Shown here one piece after another: positions 48,329-56,883 of a stretch of 64,000 nt of DNA; position 1 is the stretch's first letter, and each line of letters opens with the position of its first letter. Origin of the DNA: Thermoguttaceae bacterium. GTDB taxonomy: Bacteria; Planctomycetota; Planctomycetia; Pirellulales; Thermoguttaceae. The notes beneath the pieces were generated by a model, which saw only the letters and a list, made by a program, of their open reading frames with translations, searched no databases and was not told the origin of the DNA. The stretch lies in NCBI GenBank assembly GCA_025060325.1, contig JANXBW010000006.1:124001-188000 (forward strand), written 5' to 3'. The translations under genes were made by a program, and so were the position numbers.

Positions 48329-49687
48329 TTACGGAGTGCTGCCGGCCTGGCGGGCGGCCCGTCGAGCTGCTCGCGGTCTGGCGGGCTGATTCTTCGGGAC
48401 CAGCTTTCCCCCGGCGGGATTTAATTGGTCGAGCACAGCTTGGAGACGTTTTCGGGCGGCTGCCGCTTCGGCCGCCTGCCCCTCTACCGGTACGAGCCGC
48501 TCCTCAAACGGGGCGTCGCTCATGTCGAAAAGCTCCCCTTTTTCGTTCAGCTTCCACTTCATGTCGCGGACGTACCACTGGGCGCCAAGCTGAACGAAAA
48601 TCCACTCCCGAGGATTGCCCCGCTCCCCGCGAAGTTGCGCAGCAAAACTTCGTCCGTCGAAGACCACCCCTTCGGGCAACTTCGCCCCGGCAAGTTCGGC
48701 CAAGGTGGGCACAAAGTCGCTAAAGTCAACAAGATCTTCTAGCACCTTGCCTGCGGGCGTCACTCCTTTCCAACTAACTAAGAGAGGGACATGAGCGCCG
48801 CCTTCCCACATGGTACCTTTTTGACCGTGGATCTTTCGGCCGTTGATGGTCCCCGATTCCACTGCGGTTCCATTGTCGGAGCTAAAGAAAATGATGGTTT
48901 TTTCCCGCAGGCCGAGCCGCTCGAGCTCGTCAATCAGCGATCCCACCTGTTTATCGAGGTAAGCGACATTGTCCGCATAGTACGGTTGGCTTGGACCAGC
49001 GCCACCTTTGATGCCCTTAGGCGGCCGACCTTCCGGACCGACCGGGCTATCCGGCGTAGGGAGTATAGGCCCGTGGACTAAGTGGGAGGAGTAGTAAAAG
49101 AAAAACGGACGGTCCTTGTGTCGACGGATAAAGTCTAGTGCGAATTCGTGGGCCACATCCGGGTAGTAAACAACTTCCTCCAGCTCAATAACCTGGCCAT
49201 TCTTAATGTAGCTTTTTTCCCAGAAATAGCCGCCGGCTGTGGGATCCGTAAGGTATTCGTCGAATCCCCAATCACCGGGCAAAGCGCCCATCTGCCGCCA
49301 TTTGCCGCACATACCGGTGGCATAGCCGGCCTGTTTCAGGATCCGTGCAATGGAAGGTTCCTCTTTTGGCGAGGGCAACCCGGCCGTTTGATTCGTCAAC
49401 CCACCTGTGCGGAAGCCATACCGTCCGGTGATAAGCAAACACCGTGTCGGTCCGCACAGCGGCGTGCAGTAGCAGTTTTGGAAGCGGATACCTTCCTGGG
49501 CGAGCCGATCCAGATTCGGCGTTTTGAAACGGTCCGATCCATAGCAGCCCACCCCATCCAATCCGTAATCATCGGCAAGGATAAAGAGGATGTTCGGCCG
49601 CGGCGGCTCGGCGGCCACTCCCCCCTGCCACATGGCCGTCCACAGACAAGCCAAGGCACATCCCCAATAAGCAGCCCCAAGTCTCAT
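48329..49687 (-). CDS. Secreted arylsulfatase-type sulfatase
   Basis: 452 residues with a signal peptide (GAAYWGCALACLWTAMWQGG, cut near VAAEP). The sulfatase core is complete: NILFILADDYGLDGVGCYG binds calcium through the Asp pair, and LCGPTRCLLITGRYGFRTG contains Cys-x-Pro-x-Arg; the Cys (about residue 78) should be converted to formylglycine. GKWRQMG supplies the conserved Lys, and FFSSDNGTAVESG the second Asp-Asn metal pair. I chose ATG 49687 with AGAGGAA upstream over TTG 49693. Such sulfatases release sulfate from polysaccharides and are highly expanded in planctomycetes. The substrate is unknown; no maturase gene is nearby. Confidence 0.94.
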   Translation of the reverse strand: MRLGAAYWGCALACLWTAMWQGGVAAEPPRPNILFILADDYGLDGVGCYGSDRFKTPNLDRLAQEGIRFQNCYCTPLCGPTRCLLITGRYGFRTGGLTNQTAGLPSPKEEPSIARILKQAGYATGMCGKWRQMGALPGDWGFDEYLTDPTAGGYFWEKSYIKNGQVIELEEVVYYPDVAHEFALDFIRRHKDRPFFFYYSSHLVHGPILPTPDSPVGPEGRPPKGIKGGAGPSQPYYADNVAYLDKQVGSLIDELERLGLREKTIIFFSSDNGTAVESGTINGRKIHGQKGTMWEGGAHVPLLVSWKGVTPAGKVLEDLVDFSDFVPTLAELAGAKLPEGVVFDGRSFAAQLRGERGNPREWIFVQLGAQWYVRDMKWKLNEKGELFDMSDAPFEERLVPVEGQAAEAAAARKRLQAVLDQLNPAGGKLVPKNQPARPRAARRAARQAGSTP

Positions 49688-50068
49688 GGCCAATTCCTCT
49701 GCCGGTTCAAGATTGACTAACTTGGCGGGCTCCCGACTTTGGCAAAAACGTATTTCGCCAAAGGTGGGGGCACAGTGTCAACCGGGCACACGGGCGTAAC
49801 TCACCGGAGAAGCGGTTGGCTCTTTGGGCTAAGAAGCTAATCCGGGGAAGGGTTTCGTTCAACGCGATGGAGGGTTTCGGAGGCGAATGCCGCTCTGCCC
49901 AATCCCCGGCTAGACAAAGCTTTTTGCCAAACCGTATCCGCTTACGGTTGGGAAGTGCTTTCCCTTCCGCGCAAGCGCCACGGGAAAAGGTGTCGCACAA
50001 CGGCGAAAACTGTGGCGAGATCTAAGACAACGCAGCGGGTATGGGTGACTACGCTCGGCGGCGGCTTT
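49688..50068. other. Gap with a small hairpin
   Basis: No gene supported. An inverted repeat AACCGTA-TCCGCT-TACGGTT at 49930-49949 extends outward by two more pairs (49927-49928 with 49951-49952) after one mismatch. It is preceded by TTTTT on the plus strand, so on neither strand does it look like an intrinsic terminator. Confidence 0.4.
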
Positions 50069-50734
50069 CTAGGAAGTTTCTCCCAGAAGGCGGCGGAGCC
50101 GATTGACTTCGAGTCGCACCGCCTCCAAGTTAGGGTTGATCTTTAAAGCGCGGCGGAAGGCCTCGAGGGCGCCCCGGAAATTTCGAAGCTTTAGGTACGC
50201 GTAGCCCATGCCTGCTGCCGCTAAGAAGTGATAAGGATTAAGTTCCAGCGCCATATGGTGATCCCGGATGGCTTCTTCGTAGCGATCCTCGGCCATTAAG
50301 GCGTTTGCGCGGAGGTAATAAACTTCCGGGACATTCTTAGCGGTCTGGAGCAACGTGGTGGCTCGTTCGACCACTCGGCGGAATAATCGAGCCGACGCCA
50401 TCCGATTGAGAATCCGAAGCTCGCGTTCCAACCCCGGGATTCCCGGCCTCAGCCAGACATTGCGGATCGCTTCCTCGGCAAGGAGACGCACCGGCCGATC
50501 AGAGTCCCGGAGGGCCTCCCCCAAAGACGGATTAGCCGCAAAATCCCCCAAAAAGCCTAGGGCCAAGGCAGCTGCCCGGCGCACCCGCGGATCCGCATGC
50601 TTGAGCAAGCGACAGAGCGTCCCCTGCATATAAAGGCGGCCGGTGCGGGCGACGAACCGCTCCACATCACCGTCGTCCAAGTAATCCTGATAGAACTCGA
50701 TAATTTTTGGCAAAATGCGTGTTGAATCCGTCAC
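50069..50734 (-). CDS. HEAT- and TPR-repeat protein
   Basis: 221 residues with two repeat types. Residues about 30-105 form HEAT-like helices: LLKHADPRVRRAAALALGFL and ALRDSDRPVRLLAEEAIRNV. Residues about 125-215 form TPR units: VYYLRANALMAEDRYEEAIR, AAGMGYAYLKLRNFRGALEA. Such scaffolds bind other proteins. I chose GTG 50734 because GGGAG lies seven bases upstream; ATG 50812 would add 26 basic, low-complexity residues. No enzymatic part and no signal peptide. The partner is unknown; it is upstream of the sulfatase by a 381-base gap, so co-transcription is uncertain. Confidence 0.8.
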   Translation of the reverse strand: MTDSTRILPKIIEFYQDYLDDGDVERFVARTGRLYMQGTLCRLLKHADPRVRRAAALALGFLGDFAANPSLGEALRDSDRPVRLLAEEAIRNVWLRPGIPGLERELRILNRMASARLFRRVVERATTLLQTAKNVPEVYYLRANALMAEDRYEEAIRDHHMALELNPYHFLAAAGMGYAYLKLRNFRGALEAFRRALKINPNLEAVRLEVNRLRRLLGETS

Positions 50735-51350
50735 GGGTTTTCTCCCATGCGCCGGGCGACCAGATCGCGGCGATGGTCGCCTGAGTTCTCGGTTTTTGGA
50801 CGGACGGCTCAAACTGTGGCCCCCGGCTCCCTTGTGTCCTTGCTACCCTCAAGGATCTATGAGGACGCCTGGGCTTGACCCAGCCTGCCCGGTGACCTCT
50901 CTCCGTCGATTCTAATTGGTCGGTTCACGGACGCCAAAAAACGGTCCTGCACCGCATGATAAGTAGCATGATAAGCACCGTAAACTATCGGCCGTTATTC
51001 ACATGTAGCTTGGGCTCCTCGCACGCTGTGCATTGCTTGAGAGGTTACCTGCTTGCGCTGGTGCCCTTGGTTGCGGTTTGTAAGGCCGTGTCAACTGTTT
51101 TTTTCGCATCCGTGGGCTTTTTAGCCCGCTAAATCGGCGGGGACCTTTTGGGCCCGATTTTCTCCTCGAGCTTTTTCAGGCCCGCGGCACCCAAGCCACG
51201 TTGCATCTCCCGTTGCTCCTTCGCCCGTTACATATGGCAATTGCTGCGTGCCGCGTGTCCGGCGTGCTGATCACATGTCGACTCGTTTTGGCGGATAGAC
51301 GGGAATACGATGGAAGCACCGTTTAGGGGCCACGGCGGAAGGGGCGCAAA
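50735..51350. other. Gap with tandem 12-bp repeat
   Basis: No gene supported, unless the HEAT/TPR gene starts at 50812. Two adjacent copies of GCATGATAAGYA lie at 50954-50965 and 50966-50977. A short stem GGGCT-TTTT-AGCCC lies at 51114-51127, after a T7 run near 51098. The region lies between divergent genes and probably contains promoters for both. Confidence 0.4.
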
Positions 51351-51356
51351 TTGGTG

Positions 51357-52682
51357 ATGAATAGCCCGTTTACTTATCTGCGGAGAGTCTCACAGATGAG
51401 GGGTTTGTTCCCTCCCGGGTTAATGCGTAAAACGTTGCCGGTTGGTCAACAATTCCAGATTGCTCCTTATCGTGTTGTCTTTACTCTGTGGATGGCTATC
51501 AGGATCCTCCTTCCGGAGTCGGCTTGGGCTGGGGGCTTTGATCCAGTTGCCCCGGCGGTTCGTGCGGAGTCGATCCGCGTTAGTGCCGACTTCGAGGGCG
51601 GCAACGTCTGCGCTGTGGACATTCGGCCTGCCGAAACGGCGGCAGAGATTCGCTTTGCCGCTGATCCGCGCGGTGGTACTGAAGCCCTTTGGTTTAACTT
51701 CAAGCTGCATGCACCGAGGGGGACTCAGCTTCGGCTCATCCTCACCAATCCGGATACGCTGCTTGGCGGAGGCGGAGATTGGAACACCGTCCATCCTGCA
51801 GTGCGCTTTTCCGAGTCGCCCGAGCGGATGGGACCGTGGCGGCGCGTAACAGGGGCGCACATGCATCGATTGCCGGACGGACGCATGGAGGTTGCTTGGA
51901 CCCTCTTGGCGGAAAGTGAGTACCTCCAGTTTGCGTTCTGCTATCCCTACGGCACCCACGAGCTTTGTGACACGGTGGAAACGTGCCGTGGGTATTGGAA
52001 GGTTGACCAAATCGGCGTTAGTTCCCGAGGACGGCCAATTCTGCGGCTAAGCAACTCATACGGCGATCTTTCCCGGCAAGTGCTGGGGGTGCTGTTAACC
52101 GCAAGGCAACACTCGGGTGAGACACCGGGCTCTTGGGTACTTGACGGACTTCTTCGGGACGCTGTAGACGAAATCTCTCCGGAGAAACTTGTCCTTTGGG
52201 TGATACCTTTTGCCAATGTGGACGGCGTGATCGAAGGGGAGTACGGCAAAGATCCCCATCCCATTGATCTAAACCGAGACTGGACCTCCCCCATGCCTAT
52301 GCGCTACGAAACGAGTGTGATCCAGAAGGATATCGAGCGATTAAGGCAGCGAAGTCGGTTGGTGGCGGCGGTAGATTTCCATGCGCCAGGTGCTCGGGAG
52401 GCAGCCGGTGCCTACTTCCAGGTGCTAAAGCCTCAGGATCCGCAGGCGGCGGCAATCCGCCAGTTTGTCGACAAGCTTATGCCCTATCTGCCGGCAGAAC
52501 TAATGGCCAAAGATGCGTTTCGCATTGCCACCTACGGTTCGCGGTGGAATGAACGCGGGACACTGGGAAGTTACCTTTGGGACCGCTATCACAACCTGCT
52601 CCTGCGCTTGAAGTGCCCTACTCTTGCGTTGGGGAGAGAGTCCTCGAAATTGACGATTACCGCCGGTTGGGGGCTGCATTAG
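51357..52682 (+). CDS. Secreted M14 carboxypeptidase-like protein, 3' frameshift
   Basis: About 441 residues with a signal segment (YRVVFTLWMAIRILLPESAW). An N-terminal beta domain (about 60-190) precedes the M14 zinc-carboxypeptidase domain. Zinc ligands are seen as TARQHSGETPGSWVLDG (His-x-x-Glu) and VDFHAPG (His); PIDLNRDW carries the Asn-Arg substrate site. The expected catalytic Glu should follow CPTLAL, but the frame reads GRESSKLTITAGWGLH and stops at 52680. In another frame, from 52634, the sequence continues E-RVLEIDDYRRLGAALARALR and ends at 52738. So the gene is frameshifted at its active site, or the sequence has a 2-base error. ATG 51357 is a tentative start. Confidence 0.85.
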   Translation: MNSPFTYLRRVSQMRGLFPPGLMRKTLPVGQQFQIAPYRVVFTLWMAIRILLPESAWAGGFDPVAPAVRAESIRVSADFEGGNVCAVDIRPAETAAEIRFAADPRGGTEALWFNFKLHAPRGTQLRLILTNPDTLLGGGGDWNTVHPAVRFSESPERMGPWRRVTGAHMHRLPDGRMEVAWTLLAESEYLQFAFCYPYGTHELCDTVETCRGYWKVDQIGVSSRGRPILRLSNSYGDLSRQVLGVLLTARQHSGETPGSWVLDGLLRDAVDEISPEKLVLWVIPFANVDGVIEGEYGKDPHPIDLNRDWTSPMPMRYETSVIQKDIERLRQRSRLVAAVDFHAPGAREAAGAYFQVLKPQDPQAAAIRQFVDKLMPYLPAELMAKDAFRIATYGSRWNERGTLGSYLWDRYHNLLLRLKCPTLALGRESSKLTITAGWGLH

Positions 52683-52826
52683 CACGGGCCCTAAGGAACT
52701 ATGCCAACGAAGCAGTCCGCGAGAAATCTGTACCTTGAAACTGATGGTTAAGCATGGGTGGATTTCCGGATGATACTTTGCGGACTTTCCTGCTTATTTT
52801 CGTAAACGATGGAGGAAGCTCTGGTC

Positions 52827-53846
52827 ATGCCCTCCAAACCACGGATAACTGCCCTAGCGGACCTTGCGCCGGGTCAGGAGGGGGAATTCTTCGCCATTTT
52901 GGCGGCCAAGGAAGAACTGAAAACGCGTGACGGAAAGCCATATTTTCGGGTGACTTTCCGCGATGCTCGCCGGCAGGTGAGCTTTCCCATTTGGATCGAT
53001 TCTCGCTGGGGGCCGGAGTGTCGAAGCCATTGGCAAGCGGGCCGATGCTATCGGCTCCGGGCACTCTATCGGGAAAGTAATTTTGGGCCGGAGCTCGACA
53101 TCCGGCAGATCCGGGAATTTTCCGCCGAGCAAGACAAAGACTTTGTGCCCGAGTGGGTTTACGGCGGTTCGACCCGGCCGGCGGACGAGCTTTTTGCCGA
53201 ACTTCTCGCCCTGGTTAACGCGGAAATATCCGACAGCGGGCTTCAGCGGCTTGTCTTGGCACTCCTTGAGGGCCATCGCGACAAATGGCTGTGGACGCCG
53301 GCGTCGAGCAAACATCATTTCCCGCGGCCAGGAGGCCTTTTGGAGCACACGTTGCGGGTAGCTCAGAACGCCGCGGCCTTTGCTCGGCTATATGCACAGC
53401 GCTATCCGCCGGCAGAAGTTCCGTGGTATCCAGACTTAGTTGTCGCCGGGGCAATCCTCCATGACATCGGCAAGTTGTTGGAATACGAGAATGCTTGCCA
53501 GGCGATTGAAACTCCCGCTGGCGGATTGCTGGGCCACCTGGTTCTTGGCCGAGACCTCCTCCGCGAGGAAGTCGCTCGACACCCTATTGAGCCGGAGAAG
53601 CTCCTTCGGCTTGAACACATCCTTGTTTCGCATCATGGACAGGCAGAGTTTGGGGCTGTTCGACCACCGATGACACTTGAGGCCATTTTGGTGCAATTTG
53701 CCAACGAGGTGGATGTTCGGATGGAGCTTGCCTGGCAAATTCTTGCGGAAAAATCCCCCGGTACGCCTTGGACAAGTGACCGGAACGTTTTGAAACAGCG
53801 CTTTTATCGGGGGATCCCTCCTGCGGAAGAAACCGGCTCCCAGTGA
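52827..53846 (+). CDS. OB-fold plus HD-domain nuclease-like protein (YhaM type)
   Basis: About 339 residues. The N-terminal OB fold (about 1-95) reads ITALADLAPGQEGEFFAILA and YFRVTFRDARRQVSFPIW, a nucleic-acid-binding module. The HD domain follows: HHFPRPGGLLEHTLRVAQNA, then VVAGAILHDIGKLLEYE (His-Asp pair), and LRLEHILVSHHGQAEFGAVR. This architecture matches the 3'-5' exoribonuclease YhaM/CBF1 family, which degrades RNA or DNA ends with metal ions. Start ATG 52827 has GGAGG 11 bases upstream; ATG 52809 has none. The upstream gene is the frameshifted M14 protein; no obvious operon. Confidence 0.85.
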   Translation: MPSKPRITALADLAPGQEGEFFAILAAKEELKTRDGKPYFRVTFRDARRQVSFPIWIDSRWGPECRSHWQAGRCYRLRALYRESNFGPELDIRQIREFSAEQDKDFVPEWVYGGSTRPADELFAELLALVNAEISDSGLQRLVLALLEGHRDKWLWTPASSKHHFPRPGGLLEHTLRVAQNAAAFARLYAQRYPPAEVPWYPDLVVAGAILHDIGKLLEYENACQAIETPAGGLLGHLVLGRDLLREEVARHPIEPEKLLRLEHILVSHHGQAEFGAVRPPMTLEAILVQFANEVDVRMELAWQILAEKSPGTPWTSDRNVLKQRFYRGIPPAEETGSQ

Positions 53847-54181
53847 GCAACGGCGCAAGCTTCGGTCCAACGTGACTCCGCGGCCGTCCTCAGGGCCTCG
53901 CTCCTCCCTTTACGTTCTTCGTCTCGGAATCTTATGACCCGCGAACCAAGGCCCGGTTCGTCTTTGTGTTGCAGCTTTGTCAAGGTCGGAAGGGGGTATC
54001 CGTAATTTACCTGAGGGAAGTCTTCCGATCGCCGGCGATTTTTGCCGGTATTGGCTTGTCCGGGTGCGGTGGCAAGTTGGGCCCTCATGCCTCGGAGATA
54101 CGTTGGGAACTTCCCTGCTTGGCATAGGGGTTCATAGGCAGGTTTGGTTCAGTGGTCTCTTTGCCAAACGGAGTAAAGGTT
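53847..54181. other. Gap without recognised gene
   Basis: No coding or RNA signature seen. The 3' end holds GGAG eight bases before the ATG at 54182 of the next gene. Confidence 0.4.
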
Positions 54182-55498
54182 ATGGTTTGCGGTGCTAGGC
54201 GACGCAAGGTGGTGTGTGGGGTTGTTGTGTCGGCTGTCCTTCTAGTCTTGGCGGCGGGTGGCGGCGAGAGGGCTCTTTTTGCCCAAGATGGTTTGGCGGT
54301 TAAGCCTTTGGGGACTTCGCTCCTCGGAAAGGAAGACCTACCGCCTTCGCGACGAGCTGAGTGGCTTTCGGCCAGCCAAGATCTAACGAAGCGCCAAGTT
54401 ATCGCTGAGGAGCTGGGTGAAAAGGCAGCCCGGATTTACGCCCGAAAGCAAGGGTGGCAACCCATTTCAGACGGCACTTCAAAGCAACTATCTATCGGGC
54501 CCGATCAGGTATGGCGGAATCCTGCCACGGGGGAGGTAATCGTGATTGAAGCCAAAGGCGGATCCGGGCGCCCAATCGTGAGCTACGGCGAAAAGCAAGG
54601 GACCTCCATGTGGGCCGTGAAGTCAGCACAGTCGGTACTTGGGCATAAGGGCGCCTCCCCAAATGAAATCAGGGCAGCCAAGGCCGTTCTGCAAGCAGCC
54701 GCCGAAGGCAAGCTTCGAGTCCAGACCACGCGATTGGAACACGTCTTAGGCGAGCCCACGAAGCTCCTTCTGGAAGCGGACGAAGTTACGTCTCCCCAAG
54801 CAAAGGAGCTAGCCCGACGAATTTGGGCAGGGATTGTGGGTGGTGCGCATCGTGCGTCCATTGGAGGTAAAGGGAGCAGCCGCTCCGGTGCCGCTATCCA
54901 GCCGGCGAGGGAGACTCCGGGAAAGAACCTACTGGCGGCATCAGATGTGCAACCTCGCCCCCAGCAAGCAACTTTGAAGAGCTGGGAGGTTCGAGGTGGG
55001 AAACCCGGCTTGGGATCGAAAGTTGGTGTCCCGGCGGCTGCGGGCAGCGCTGAGCCCCTCAGCATGGGAGCAGCTTTGCCAAGCCAGGGCGGGACCAGGG
55101 TAAGTGCTCCGGCCAGGCCTGGAGAGTTTTCGCTCAATTCTGGGGGGACAAAAAGTCCTGTCGTCGGACGAATTGTTACGCCGGCCGTAGTTGTGGTCTC
55201 TGTCGCAGGATTTGCTCAGGAGGCGTACGCCGTTGAGCAAGAGTACGCGGATGGTGTTATTACAGCCGAAGAGCGGTCGCAGAGGCATGCCGAGAACGCC
55301 GCGGGACTGGCAGGTGGCTGGGCTGGGAGTTTCGTGGGCGGGTACGCAGGCGCAGCGGCAGGTGCCTTGGTCGGATCCTTTGTTTGTCCGGGGGTCGGAA
55401 CGGTGGCAGGCGCATGGGTGGGCGGGTTGCTCGGAGGCATCGCTGGTTATCATGTGGGGGATACCGCGGGGCGGCAGGCCGTACGAGGGCTGTATTAG
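54182..55498 (+). CDS. Secreted PD-(D/E)XK-like protein with glycine-zipper tail
   Basis: 438 residues. The N terminus is a signal peptide (VVCGVVVSAVLLVLAAGG, cut near LFAQ). Residues about 70-220 form a restriction-endonuclease-like domain: GEKAARIYARKQGWQPIS, then GPDQVWRNPATGEVIVIEAK, where Asp108, Glu123 and Lys125 fit the D...ExK site, followed by GTSMWAVKSAQSVLGHKGAS. Residues about 220-330 are a low-complexity Gly/Pro/Ser linker. About 330-345 is hydrophobic, and about 375-430 is a glycine zipper (GGYAGAAAGALVGSFV, GTVAGAWVGGLLGGIAGYHV), able to insert in a membrane. GGAG sets the start at ATG 54182. The layout resembles secreted nuclease toxins, but no toxin activity is shown and no immunity gene is confirmed. 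Confidence 0.72.
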   Translation: MVCGARRRKVVCGVVVSAVLLVLAAGGGERALFAQDGLAVKPLGTSLLGKEDLPPSRRAEWLSASQDLTKRQVIAEELGEKAARIYARKQGWQPISDGTSKQLSIGPDQVWRNPATGEVIVIEAKGGSGRPIVSYGEKQGTSMWAVKSAQSVLGHKGASPNEIRAAKAVLQAAAEGKLRVQTTRLEHVLGEPTKLLLEADEVTSPQAKELARRIWAGIVGGAHRASIGGKGSSRSGAAIQPARETPGKNLLAASDVQPRPQQATLKSWEVRGGKPGLGSKVGVPAAAGSAEPLSMGAALPSQGGTRVSAPARPGEFSLNSGGTKSPVVGRIVTPAVVVVSVAGFAQEAYAVEQEYADGVITAEERSQRHAENAAGLAGGWAGSFVGGYAGAAAGALVGSFVCPGVGTVAGAWVGGLLGGIAGYHVGDTAGRQAVRGLY

Positions 55499-55835
55499 GA
55501 TGAGCGAAAGTTAAGCTATTTAGGGCCACGGCCGCGCCACGGGGACCCGATCCGCCAACCTATATCCAAGGTACGGGAGAAATCGCTTGAGTTTCTCCCA
55601 CACCATGACGTTTTGGCTGGATACATGCCGGTCGTCGAGTTAAACTCTAAAGAAAGGGAAAAATGGGCAATTTTGGCGGTCCTCGACTCCGAGGTTGAAG
55701 GCCGGAGGGCTGTTTGATGCTCTGTTGCTCTCGCGCCACTTGGTTACCGACCGGAATGGTAGGGGCGTAGGTTGGCTGTTCGGGCTATATGGGCGGAGAA
55801 ATTCCAGATTTCTCGGCGGCGAAAAGGGAATTTCA
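55499..55835 (+). other. Coding-like frame continuing after the stop of the previous gene
   Basis: After TAG at 55496-55498 the same frame stays open for 72 codons to TGA at 55715, with a coding-like composition: PIRQPISKVREKSLEFLPHH, AGYMPVVELNSKEREKWAIL, AVLDSEVEGRRAV. No start with a ribosome site was found; an internal ATG at about 55626 would give a 30-residue peptide. It could be a separate small gene, a remnant, or a stop-codon readthrough product. The remainder up to 55835 is the leader of the next gene. Confidence 0.35.
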
Positions 55836-56213
55836 ATGAGTCGGGGTGATTTCGATAAGCTTTTCGAGGAGTTTGACGAAGCTCAGCCGGGGCGCGACTC
55901 GGCCGGGGACTTCCCCTCGGAAGAACCACTTGAAGGGCAAGGATTGCCTTCGGACTTCGGCGGTACCGAGCTTGGCGCAGCTCCACCCGGGGCGATGGCC
56001 CCTTCAGAGTCACAACAGGCTTTGGAGAAGCCGGAACTTGAAGATACTGAAGAAGAGGAAGCCCCGCGGCGACCGGGAATTTTTGCCCGCTTGGCCCAGA
56101 CAAGCCCTTATGTGGTCATGCTTTTCCTGAGCCTTCTTGCCCTGATCATAGGCACCCTTATGCTGGGTGTCGAACTATGGCGGTACCAATTCGAAATTAA
56201 ACCGCCCGGCTAG
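55836..56213 (+). CDS. Small acidic membrane protein
   Basis: 125 residues. The first 85 are acidic and disordered (RGDFDKLFEEFDEAQPG, LEDTEEEEAPRRPG). One membrane helix lies near the C terminus (YVVMLFLSLLALIIGTLMLG), with a short tail. This is a tail-anchored or single-pass layout. AAGGGAA five bases before ATG 55836 sets the start and rules out the longer frame from 55695. No family recognised, but similar small acidic single-pass proteins are common in planctomycetes. No clear partner nearby. Confidence 0.72.
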   Translation: MSRGDFDKLFEEFDEAQPGRDSAGDFPSEEPLEGQGLPSDFGGTELGAAPPGAMAPSESQQALEKPELEDTEEEEAPRRPGIFARLAQTSPYVVMLFLSLLALIIGTLMLGVELWRYQFEIKPPG

Positions 56214-56883
56214 CCCCCTAGCGTCAGAAACTGTCATCAGGGTTATTGTTGAAATTCTCTTCGGGATTTCTCGACCCCTGGGCCCGGTCAGGCGTCGGTG
56301 TTGGCCCCTGACTAATTGACTCGCGCTACGCAGACACCCAAGCTCCGTGAGAGGTGGGCGTGAGGGCGAGCTATATCGCTTGAGGATTAGACGGCGCACT
56401 CCAGTCTTACCAGCACGTCTGAAGGTGCGAATGGTGCGGGGTTAATACCCGAATTGTTAGCTCCTCTTCGGGGTGTTTACTCCTTAACACCGGTAGATTG
56501 TGTTTGGGGTCTTTGCGCCCAGAGATTGTGGATTTGAGAGGTTCTTTGCTCCGGGATCGCGTGCGGCCGGCCCCATCGCAAAAGTCAGTAAGGGGAGCCC
56601 GACGCCCGCTATAAATTCCTGCTCGGCTTATGGCAATTCAAGCTATTGCCTTGCATTTGCAAGACAAGTCTGTGGGCGGCTGTCTGCAAGACCCAGAGCC
56701 CCAGCTTGGCCGCCGAAAAATCGCCACACCTTCAACCTGAACTTAGTCGCCAGTTGACGTGGCGGCAGATCGACAGTTACCTCAGGCGCCCGAGACGCGC
56801 GAGAGGTCGTGGGGAGCCCGACCTAAGAAAAGCCCCCTCGATTCCAGGAATTTGGCAGACAATCTCTCAGGCAGCGTTACCAA
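56214..56883. other. Gap between convergent genes
   Basis: No gene supported. A 6-bp inverted repeat GGTGTT-TACTCCTT-AACACC lies at 56472-56491; its loop read on the minus strand contains AAGGAG, but no start follows. Nothing else seen. Confidence 0.45.
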
